Origin: Roseomonas sp.
GTDB taxonomy: Bacteria; Pseudomonadota; Alphaproteobacteria; Acetobacterales; Acetobacteraceae
NCBI GenBank assembly: GCA_020249435.1
Contig: JADCFQ010000014.1
Span: 1-64,000 of the forward strand
DNA: 64,000 bases
Reading direction: 5' to 3'
The notes beneath the pieces were generated by a model that was not told the origin of the DNA, searched no databases, and was given only the letters and a program-made list of their open reading frames with translations. Below, piece by piece: positions 34,509 to 41,693 of this stretch (positions are counted from its first letter, which is position 1; each line of letters begins with the position of its first letter). The translations under genes and the position numbers were made by a program.

Positions 34509-35474
34509 ATGAAACTGACACGCCGCACTACCCTGACCGCCGCTGCGGGGCTGCTCGCAACCCCCGCCATTGCGCAATCGGGCTTTCCCAATCGCCCCAT
34601 TCGCCTGATCGTCCCCTGGCCGCCTGGCGGTTCTACTGATGGCCAATTGCGCGCCTTGGCCGAGGCAGGGTCGCGCTATCTTGGCCAACAGGTGATTATT
34701 GATAATCGCGGCGGCGCCAGTGGCACCTTGGCGGCGGCGGCCATGGCGCAGGAACAGCGCGGCGATGGTTATCTGGTCGGCCAATTGCCCATCACCGTGT
34801 TTCGTTTCCCGATGATGTCAAGCCGACCAACCTGGGATCCGCTCAAGGATTTCACCTATATCATCCACCTGACCGGCTATCTGTTCGGCGTTGTGGTGAA
34901 GGCCGATAGTCCTTGGAAGAATTGGGAAGAATTCCTCGCCTATGCAAAGGCCAATCCGGGCAAGGTTGCTTATGGTTCGCCCGGTGTTGGCACCACGCTG
35001 CATATCACCATGGAACGCATCGCGCTCGAACGCGGGATTGAATTTCTGCATGTGCCCTTCCGCGGTGGTGCCGATAATGCGCAATCTCTGCTGAGTGGGC
35101 AGACCCAGGCGATGGTCGATTCAACCTCCTGGGCGCCCTTGGTGGACGGTGGGCAATTCCGCCTGCTTTGTACCTGGGGTGAGACACGCGCCAAACGCTA
35201 CCCGGATGCGCCGACACTGGTTGAAAGCGGCATCAATATTGTCTCCACCTCACCCTATGGTATTGCCGCGCCCAAGGGCGTTGATCCCGGCATCGTCAAG
35301 GTGCTGCATGATGGCTTCAAGCAAGCGCTTTATGACCCTGTGCACACTACTGCGCTGGAACGCTTCGACATGCCGCTGATCTACAAGAACAGTGAGGATT
35401 ACCGCGCATCCGTGGCCAAGATTATCGAAGAGGAAGGCGCGATTATTCGTCGCCTCAATCTGCGCATCAATTGA
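34509..35474 (+). CDS. Bug/TctC-family periplasmic binding protein
   Basis: Binding protein of 321 residues. Signal peptide MKLTRRTTLTAAAGLLATPAIAQ, with twin arginines that could allow Tat export, then FPNRPIRLIVPWPPGGSTD and HVPFRGGADNAQ. ATG 34509 follows GGGAGCAAGAT. It stands 94 bases after the lyase gene on the same strand, so its ligand may be the lyase substrate. No transporter subunits in the window. Confidence 0.9.
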   Translation: MKLTRRTTLTAAAGLLATPAIAQSGFPNRPIRLIVPWPPGGSTDGQLRALAEAGSRYLGQQVIIDNRGGASGTLAAAAMAQEQRGDGYLVGQLPITVFRFPMMSSRPTWDPLKDFTYIIHLTGYLFGVVVKADSPWKNWEEFLAYAKANPGKVAYGSPGVGTTLHITMERIALERGIEFLHVPFRGGADNAQSLLSGQTQAMVDSTSWAPLVDGGQFRLLCTWGETRAKRYPDAPTLVESGINIVSTSPYGIAAPKGVDPGIVKVLHDGFKQALYDPVHTTALERFDMPLIYKNSEDYRASVAKIIEEEGAIIRRLNLRIN

Positions 35475-35517
35475 CCAAGGCCTGGCGATGGCGGCACCAC
35501 TGCCATCGCCACCCGTG

Positions 35518-36558
35518 CTACCCCGCGCGCAATTCATCCAGCGCGAGCGAGACTTGCCGCTGCACCGCGCCATCCTCATCACGCAGTGCCAACCCAACGC
35601 GCCTGTTCTGCCAATCAATCTCCACCGTGCCGAAATTCACGCGCGGGTAAAGCTCCCCAAGGCGATTGGGGCCTTGTTCTCGCGCATTGACAAACTGCCG
35701 ATTGATCCCGCTTGAGGTCATTTCCGTGAGTGGATAGGGCGTGCCCTGGCTTTCGCGATAGAGCGCGCCGATATGCCGATCACCAGACAGAAACACCACG
35801 CCCCGCGCCCTGGTGCTGGCGATCAGATCATAAAGCCGCTGCCGTTCGCGCGGGAAATTGCCCCATCTTTCCCAGCCATGTCCTTCCACCACGACCTGGA
35901 TGGATGAAACAATCAAGCGCAGCTCCGCCGGTTCTTGCAGGCAGGCACGAAGCCAGGCCCATTGCGCTTCGCCCAGCATGGTCTTGGCGGGATCGTCATC
36001 GGGCAAATAACGTTCCCGCCCCGGCGCACCGCGCGCATCAGTGATGCGCAAGGGTGAACGGAACCAACGCGTGTCCAACAGAATGATTTGCACGCGCTGC
36101 CCCGCCGGGCCGAGGGTCAGATGATGATAAAGCCCATCGCGCCGGCGCCGGATATCATCGGCCGGTACGCGCCAGAATTCCAGGAAGGCATCCTTCGCTT
36201 CCTGCTTGAAGGGGTTTTCAACGCCGCCATCATTCACGCCAAAATCATGATCATCCCAGATTGCGGTGTGATGTTGTTGTCCCGCGATGAAGCCCATGAA
36301 TTCCTGATGCTGCTGTGCCCTTGCATAGGCTTCCTGCAATTCCGCCAGATCATGCCGACGCACCCCGCCATAGACATTATCGCCGGCAAAGATGAAAAAC
36401 TCCGGCTGCCAGGCACGCACCGCGCGCCAGATCGGCTGCGGCTGCTTTTCATCGGCGCAGGTGCCGAAGGCGATACGGCTTACCGCGCGCCCCTGCGCCG
36501 CCACCGGCGCGGCAAGCGGCACCAGGGCCGCCGCCGCCAAGCCACGCCGCGTGATCAT
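35518..36558 (-). CDS. PhoD-like metallophosphatase, exported
   Basis: Calcineurin-like phosphoesterase of the alkaline phosphatase D family, 346 residues, shorter than classical PhoD (over 500) because the N-terminal Ig-like domain is missing. A twin-arginine type leader MITRRGLAAAALVPLAAPVAAQ is followed by ISRIAFGTCADEKQ, GDNVYGG, WDDHDFG and GDRHIGAL metal motifs. ATG 36558 is used; a TTG nine bases upstream is less likely. Last gene of a minus-strand run with the luciferase-like and NUDIX genes. It would release phosphate from diesters or monoesters in the periplasm. Confidence 0.85.
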   Translation of the reverse strand: MITRRGLAAAALVPLAAPVAAQGRAVSRIAFGTCADEKQPQPIWRAVRAWQPEFFIFAGDNVYGGVRRHDLAELQEAYARAQQHQEFMGFIAGQQHHTAIWDDHDFGVNDGGVENPFKQEAKDAFLEFWRVPADDIRRRRDGLYHHLTLGPAGQRVQIILLDTRWFRSPLRITDARGAPGRERYLPDDDPAKTMLGEAQWAWLRACLQEPAELRLIVSSIQVVVEGHGWERWGNFPRERQRLYDLIASTRARGVVFLSGDRHIGALYRESQGTPYPLTEMTSSGINRQFVNAREQGPNRLGELYPRVNFGTVEIDWQNRRVGLALRDEDGAVQRQVSLALDELRAG

Positions 36559-36563
36559 GGGCG

Positions 36564-37784
36564 TCAAACCTGCGGCACTTCAACCTTGCCGGTATGCAGC
36601 TTCAGCCGAGACATTTCCGGCGCTTCCTGCCCGGCATCGCGGAAGGCCTGCTTCAGCGCCGCCATATTGGGTGCGAAAATGCTCTCACGATTGCTGCTGA
36701 CCCAATCGCGCGATTGCTGCGGCATCACGAGCGATCCCTGGAAGCGCGGCATCACCCAACGCGCGAAAAGCTCAAAGGACCGCATGGTGGCTTCCCGATC
36801 GGCCCATTCATGGGCGCGGAACAAGACACCCCCTGCGCCGCCATTGGTGAAGCCGAGCAGCCGTTCAATCCCAGCCGCCACTGTCTCCGGCGATCCCACC
36901 AGGGTTGAGCCCATCGCCAAGCCATCGCGCAGCGGGTCTTCCGAACGCATCGGCGGCCGGCCCAGGGTTTCGCTGAAATAGGTCAGCGTCTCCAAAGCCT
37001 CACCATGGCGCACATCACGCAAAGCGCGTTCATCATCCTCGGCGCAATGCAGATTGACGACCAGACGCCAATTGCGCCTGTCCATCTTCTGGCCATGCTT
37101 GGCGGCTTCCGCTTCGGCCATTTGCCATTGCTCGGCCAGCGATTTCGGCCCGCCCGGCAAGCCCGCACCGAGTGAGAGCAACCCAAGCCCATATTTCGCC
37201 GCAGCTAGCGCACCCGATGGCGTGGTTGAAGACGCGACCGAGATTGGGAAACGCGGCTCGGAATAAGGTGCCAGATGCAGCCGCGCCTCTCGCAGGGTGA
37301 ACCAATCGGTTTCCATCGTGACCGGTTCTTCGCAGGCCAAAAGCCGCGTAATGGCATTGAGCGATTCATCCATCCGCCGGCGCTGATGCGCGGCATCAAT
37401 GCCCATCATATACGCATCAGATACCAGCGCGCCGGGCCCGCAGCCCAGCATCACGCGCCCACGCGTCATGTGATCCAATTGCACGAAGCGCTGCGCCACC
37501 AGAAGCGGATGGTGATAGGGCAGGCTGGTCACGCCAGACCCAAGCTTGATGTGCTTGGTACGTTCCGCCGCCGCGGCAATCATGATTTCCGGGCTCGCGA
37601 TGGTTTCCCAGCCGGCGGAATGATGCTCGCCGATCCAGGCCTCATCAAAGCCCAGATGATCAAGCCATTCGATCAATTCCAAATCGCGCGTCAGCCCCAG
37701 TGTCGGGTTGTCACCAACCCGATGAAACGGGGCCAAAAAGATGCCAAAGCGAAGGCGGCGAGGCAGCATGGGTGGGTTCTCCAT
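36564..37784 (-). CDS. Luciferase-like (LLM) flavin-dependent oxidoreductase
   Basis: TIM-barrel FMNH2-dependent monooxygenase of 406 residues. Typical features are RFGIFLAPFHRVGDNP at the start, WIGEHHSAGWE near residue 50, and SGVTSLPYHHPLLVAQR near 85; the barrel continues to about residue 330, followed by a family-specific tail. ATG 37784 shares one base with the NUDIX stop, with a GTG three bases before. It needs reduced flavin from elsewhere; no flavin reductase is adjacent. Substrate unknown. Confidence 0.87.
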   Translation of the reverse strand: MENPPMLPRRLRFGIFLAPFHRVGDNPTLGLTRDLELIEWLDHLGFDEAWIGEHHSAGWETIASPEIMIAAAAERTKHIKLGSGVTSLPYHHPLLVAQRFVQLDHMTRGRVMLGCGPGALVSDAYMMGIDAAHQRRRMDESLNAITRLLACEEPVTMETDWFTLREARLHLAPYSEPRFPISVASSTTPSGALAAAKYGLGLLSLGAGLPGGPKSLAEQWQMAEAEAAKHGQKMDRRNWRLVVNLHCAEDDERALRDVRHGEALETLTYFSETLGRPPMRSEDPLRDGLAMGSTLVGSPETVAAGIERLLGFTNGGAGGVLFRAHEWADREATMRSFELFARWVMPRFQGSLVMPQQSRDWVSSNRESIFAPNMAALKQAFRDAGQEAPEMSRLKLHTGKVEVPQV

Positions 37785-38500
37785 CACATGGAAGGCGGAT
37801 CGCCCGCCAGGAAATCCTCGCCGCCATAATCGGCTGCACGAGGCAGGCGCAGGATGCGCCCTTCAGGGGTCATGCCAATCTGTTCCGGCAGCACGGTCAC
37901 CACGGGCGTGGCGCGGGCGGCGGCGAAGGCTTCCGCCACGCTGTCATGCCGGGCGAGCTTGGTCAGATTCATGCGTGTTGGGAACACGAGTTTCTTCGTG
38001 CCGGCAATGCCTTCTGCCAGCGCATCGGCGGGCCTGATCCAGACACTATCCACCGCTTCATGCCCATCATGTAGGGCGGCCTGATCTTCCGGCGCGGCGG
38101 CCAGAAAGAAATGCGTATCAAAGCGCTTCGGCACATCCACGGGCGTGATCCAATGCGCGAAATGCGCGAGGCCGGAGGTCGCGGGCATCAGGCCGCGCGT
38201 GGCCAGCATGGCAGCGAATTCGCCCTCGGCTTCCGGCGTCTGACCTGCTTCGGCGAGCAATACGCCGCATTCTTCCCAGGTTTCCCGAATGGCCGCGACA
38301 CGAAACGCGCCATGCGCATCGCCACCGGCCAGCACCTGGTCAGAGGCTTCAACGCGCCCGCCCGGAAACACCAAGGCACCAGAGGCGAAATCAATCTGAC
38401 GGTGGCGCACCACCATGAAAACTTCCATGCCGCGCGCCCCGTCACGCAACAGCATGACGGTGGAAGCGGGGCGGGCGGGGGCGGCGGTGCGATCACTCAT
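37784..38500 (-). CDS. NUDIX hydrolase
   Basis: NUDIX-domain protein of 238 residues. The box is stretched, as in NUDT19/RP2p-like enzymes: GGRVE near residue 50, then an insertion, then RETWEECGVLL, giving the acidic metal-binding helix. Such proteins hydrolyse CoA derivatives or other nucleoside diphosphates. ATG 38500 is chosen; the longer open frame reaches into the ModE-like gene and has no binding site. It starts 46 bases after that gene and overlaps the oxidoreductase gene by one base. Confidence 0.82.
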   Translation of the reverse strand: MSDRTAAPARPASTVMLLRDGARGMEVFMVVRHRQIDFASGALVFPGGRVEASDQVLAGGDAHGAFRVAAIRETWEECGVLLAEAGQTPEAEGEFAAMLATRGLMPATSGLAHFAHWITPVDVPKRFDTHFFLAAAPEDQAALHDGHEAVDSVWIRPADALAEGIAGTKKLVFPTRMNLTKLARHDSVAEAFAAARATPVVTVLPEQIGMTPEGRILRLPRAADYGGEDFLAGDPPSM

Positions 38501-38546
38501 GCCCGTATTGCAGCGCGCCCAGGGCTCCGCCGCAAGGTGTCGCGCT

Positions 38547-38879
38547 TCAGGATTTCGCCAATCGCCGCAAATGCTGGGAAGCCGCGCGGGTCGCCGCCGC
38601 TTCAATCTCCCGAAAGCCGAGCACCAAAGCCTCCCCCAGGCGGGTCAGCCGCGCCCCGCCACCCCCGGCGCCGCCGGTGATCCGCTCCACCACCGGGGCC
38701 GAGAAGGTCTCATTCAACTCCGCCACCAATTCCCAGGCGCGGCGATAGGACATGCCGAGTGACCTGGCGGCGGCGCTGATCGAACCGGCCTCCGCAATCG
38801 CTTCCAGCAGGGCGATCTTGCCGGGGCCGACGCGGCCATCGGCAAAATCAAGCCGGAGCCATAGCGCGGCATCCTTCAT
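38547..38879 (-). CDS. ModE-like winged-helix regulator without molybdate-binding domain
   Basis: DNA-binding protein of 110 residues equal to the N-terminal domain of ModE: a LysR-like helix-turn-helix IAEAGSISAAARSLGMSYRRAWELV in the middle, followed by the TGGAGGGGARLT wing. The C-terminal Mop domains that sense molybdate are absent. ATG 38879 overlaps the modC stop by ATGA. It is the last gene of the mod operon, and a ModE-type operator stands at the modA promoter, so it is expected to regulate its own operon. How it would sense molybdate is unclear. Confidence 0.85.
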   Translation of the reverse strand: MKDAALWLRLDFADGRVGPGKIALLEAIAEAGSISAAARSLGMSYRRAWELVAELNETFSAPVVERITGGAGGGGARLTRLGEALVLGFREIEAAATRAASQHLRRLAKS

Positions 38880-39976
38880 GGCCGGGGCATCACATGCAGC
38901 GCATCGCGCAGCAGGGAAACGCTGCACGCCTCACCGGCTGCCAGGCCATTGCGTTGCGCGGCGTGGCGCGGCAGGGCGAAGGTCAATTGCCGGCCCTCCG
39001 TGTCGCCCACATCCAGCGTGACGCGCATTTCCTCGCCCATCGGCAGCAACGCGGTAATGGTGCCGCACACCGGGTTCTCCCTTTCGCCGGCTGAGGGGCG
39101 GCCACGCCGATGCAACACCACCCCGCCCGCACCAACCAACCAATCCACCGCGGTCCCCGGCGGCAGGCTTGGCATGGGCGCGGCTTCCAGGATTTGATGA
39201 CCCCAGCGGAGCCGCGTCAGGCCATCCTCATGCGCCAGCACAACGCCGGTGAAAAGATTGCGGAGATCGAGCAGCCGCGCGACCTCGGCCGAGGCAGGGC
39301 GGGCGAGCATTTCAGCGGGCGGCGCGGTTTGCAGCCCGCGCCCGCGATGCAGCAACAGCATGCGATCGGCGAGTGACGCAGCCTCATCCAAATCATGCGT
39401 GACCAGAATGATCGGGATGGCAAGCCCCTGCCGCAGATTGGCCAATTCCACCTGCAAGCGCCGTCGCGTGGCGCGGTCCACGGCGCTGAAGGGCTCGTCC
39501 AACAGCAATACGGCAGGGTCTCGCGCCAAGGCGCGTGCGACGGCGACGCGTTGTTGTTGCCCGCCGGAAAGCTCCGCCGGGCGGCGTTCCTCAAGCCCGG
39601 CCAGATGCACGCGCGCCAGCAAGGCGGCGGCGCGTTCGGCGCGCGTCGGGACTGGCACATGCCCCATCGCGGCCATGACATTGCCAAGCGCTGTCATATG
39701 CGGAAACAGCGCATAATCCTGAAACACCAGGCCAACGCGGCGCCGATGCGCCGGCACATCAAACGCGCGGCTGGTATCGAGCCAGGTTTCCCCATCGCAG
39801 ATCACGCTGCCACTGGCCGGATGATGCAGCCCGGCAATGGCGCGAAGCGTGGTGGATTTGCCCGCACCTGAGGGGCCGATGATCGCCAGAAGCTCGCCCG
39901 GCGCGCATTCCAGCGCGACATCCAGCGCAATGGGTGCGGCAGAGTTGAGCCGCACGGAAAGCCCCGATTCAGTCAT
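38876..39976 (-). CDS. modC: Molybdate ABC transporter ATPase
   Basis: Cytoplasmic ATPase of 366 residues. Walker A GPSGAGKS, Q-loop QDYALFP, signature LSGGQQQR, Walker B VLLLDEPFSA and the THD switch are all present. A C-terminal TOBE/Mop-like domain (about residues 290-360) would bind molybdate. Its start overlaps the end of modB by eight bases and its stop overlaps the ModE-like start. Powers molybdate uptake. Confidence 0.93.
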   Translation of the reverse strand: MTESGLSVRLNSAAPIALDVALECAPGELLAIIGPSGAGKSTTLRAIAGLHHPASGSVICDGETWLDTSRAFDVPAHRRRVGLVFQDYALFPHMTALGNVMAAMGHVPVPTRAERAAALLARVHLAGLEERRPAELSGGQQQRVAVARALARDPAVLLLDEPFSAVDRATRRRLQVELANLRQGLAIPIILVTHDLDEAASLADRMLLLHRGRGLQTAPPAEMLARPASAEVARLLDLRNLFTGVVLAHEDGLTRLRWGHQILEAAPMPSLPPGTAVDWLVGAGGVVLHRRGRPSAGERENPVCGTITALLPMGEEMRVTLDVGDTEGRQLTFALPRHAAQRNGLAAGEACSVSLLRDALHVMPRP

Positions 39977-40640
39977 GGCGGCGCCGCCCGATCCCGCGCG
40001 TGAGGCGTTGCACCAGCAGCAGCGCGAGCAAGCAAATCACCAGCAGCAGCGCCGACATGCTGGCCGCGGCGGCATCATCAAACGCCTGCACGCGATCATA
40101 AATGGCAATGGCGGCGGTGCGGGTTTCGCCGGGAATGGCGCCGCCCACCATCAGCACGACGCCAAACTCGCCCAGCGTATGGGCAAAGGTCAGCACGATG
40201 GCGGTGGCAATGCCGGGCCAGGCCAAAGGCAATTCAACGCGCCAGAACACGGCCCAAGGCGCCATGCCGGAAGTGGCGCCGGCTTCGCGCAGATTAGGCG
40301 GGATGGCACCGAAGGCGTTTTGAATCGGCTGTACGGCAAAGGGGATATTGGCAATCGCGCTCGCCAACAGCAGCCCTTCAAAGGAAAAGGCGAGGGTCTT
40401 GCCGAAGGCCTCCTGGAAGGCTCCGCCAAGCCAAGACCCCGCTCCGAAGGCAGTCAGCAAATAAAAGCCGAGCACGGTCGGCGGCAGCACCAAAGGCAGC
40501 GCCACCGCCGCTTCCACCACGCCGCGCCCACGAAAACGTCGCAGCGCCAAAAACCGCCCAAGCCACAGCGCCAAGGGCAGCAGGATCACCACCGTGCCAA
40601 GACCAAGCCAGAGCGAAAGACGGAAGGCGGGCCAATCCAT
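39969..40640 (-). CDS. modB: Molybdate ABC transporter permease
   Basis: Inner-membrane permease of 223 residues with five to six hydrophobic segments and the EAA-type cytoplasmic loop LREAGATSGMAPWAVFWRVELPLAWPGI that contacts ModC. Placed three bases after the modA stop and overlapping modC. The length is usual for ModB. Confidence 0.93.
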   Translation of the reverse strand: MDWPAFRLSLWLGLGTVVILLPLALWLGRFLALRRFRGRGVVEAAVALPLVLPPTVLGFYLLTAFGAGSWLGGAFQEAFGKTLAFSFEGLLLASAIANIPFAVQPIQNAFGAIPPNLREAGATSGMAPWAVFWRVELPLAWPGIATAIVLTFAHTLGEFGVVLMVGGAIPGETRTAAIAIYDRVQAFDDAAAASMSALLLVICLLALLLVQRLTRGIGRRRHD

Positions 40641-40643
40641 GCT

Positions 40644-41408
40644 TCAGGGTTTCTCCAAGCCATGGCGCGCGAAAACCGCCGCCGCCTGGGGTGAGAGGAA
40701 CCAGGCTTGCAGACGCAGCGCCGCATCGCTCGCGCGCCTGGTCAGCGCCAGACGGTGGCGCAAAGGGTCATGCAAATTCGCTGGCACCAGGCTGAAGCTG
40801 CCGCGCGCCTTGAGCGCGGGGGAAAGCGCGAGCGAATAGGCAACTAGGCCACCACTCGCCCCTTCCGTCATGGCGAATTGCGCTGCCTGGGCGATATTCT
40901 CGCCAAACACTAGGCGCGGGCGCAGCGCCTCCCATAATTCAAGGCTGCGCAAGGCTTGTTCGGCAGCGCGGCCATAGGGGGCGGTCTCCGGATTGGCGAT
41001 GGCAAAGCGTTGCACGCGCCCTGCCGCCAGCATGGGGCGGAGCGCTTCCAAGCCGGCAGCGGGATCAAGCGCTGAACCGCGCGGGGCAAACAACGCCAAC
41101 CTGCCAAGCGCAAAGACATGCCCCGCATCACGCGCCTGCCCTGCCTCGGCGAGTTTCTGGATGCTGATTTCATCAGCGGCGAGCAGCATTTCAAACGGCG
41201 CGCCCTGCGCGATTTGCCGCGCCAGATTGCCGCTGGCGCCATAGGCGAAGCGCGGCGCGATGCCGGTTTGTACGGTGATCAGCGCAGCTGCTTCTTCCAA
41301 GGCCGGCTGCAGACTGGCGGCGGCGGCAATCAACGGACGCTCAACCACAGATGCACGGGCCGTCACGCATGGCAGCACCGCCAAAACCACCATCAGGCGA
41401 CGACGCAT
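40644..41408 (-). CDS. modA: Molybdate ABC transporter substrate-binding protein
   Basis: Periplasmic binding protein of 254 residues with a signal peptide (about residues 1-20, ending VTARAS), then AAAASLQPALEEAA and YGASGNLARQIAQGAP, the oxyanion-binding serine segment of ModA. The ATG at 41408 has GGAGG nine bases upstream; that site and the -10 box lie inside the ModE-type operator. First gene of modABC-modE-like. Confidence 0.93.
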   Translation of the reverse strand: MRRRLMVVLAVLPCVTARASVVERPLIAAAASLQPALEEAAALITVQTGIAPRFAYGASGNLARQIAQGAPFEMLLAADEISIQKLAEAGQARDAGHVFALGRLALFAPRGSALDPAAGLEALRPMLAAGRVQRFAIANPETAPYGRAAEQALRSLELWEALRPRLVFGENIAQAAQFAMTEGASGGLVAYSLALSPALKARGSFSLVPANLHDPLRHRLALTRRASDAALRLQAWFLSPQAAAVFARHGLEKP

Positions 41409-41418
41409 CGCGGGCCTC

Positions 41419-41463
41419 CGTTATTCCCAACAGAATATAACCAAAAACATTGGCGACAGGCAA
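41419..41463 (-). promoter_or_regulatory. modA promoter with ModE-type operator
   Basis: On the minus strand, -35 TTGCCT (41463-41458), 17-base spacer, -10 TTATAT (41440-41435). An inverted repeat CGTTAT (41419-41424), 12 bases, ATAACC (41437-41442) covers the -10 and the expected start of transcription. The E. coli modA operator has CGTTAT and ATAACG half-sites with the same 12-base spacing. This predicts repression of modA by the ModE-like protein. Confidence 0.8.
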
Positions 41464-41693
41464 TCCACCCAAACAAAAAGCGCGCGCGTTTTCCAAATGT
41501 AAATCTTACCCTGGCAAAAAAGAGATGAGGAGCAAAAAATGTTCTCATCCCAGAAAAAATCTACGCTTTTGCAAGAGAGAGTTACGCCGATCGGCGCTGC
41601 TATTCTTAACACATCATGCATAATTTTTAGCGGATTATTGCCACAGGCTGCCGACTCTACCTGGACGGTCCCAGCAGTGACCAAGGCAGTGTC
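41464..41693 (+). other. AT-rich region upstream of the RTX gene
   Basis: About 230 bases, clearly richer in A and T than the neighbouring genes, and without a believable gene. It holds a 12-base palindrome CGCCGATCGGCG (41585-41596) and an AT-rich stretch with CATAAT (41619-41624) that could be a -10 box. It should contain the RTX gene promoter and differs in composition from the surroundings. Confidence 0.4.

Noticed and set aside
41421-41684. 87-codon minus-strand open frame upstream of modA
   Set aside because: It lies across the mod promoter and operator, has no ribosome binding site, and its hydrophobic cysteine-rich product resembles no family.
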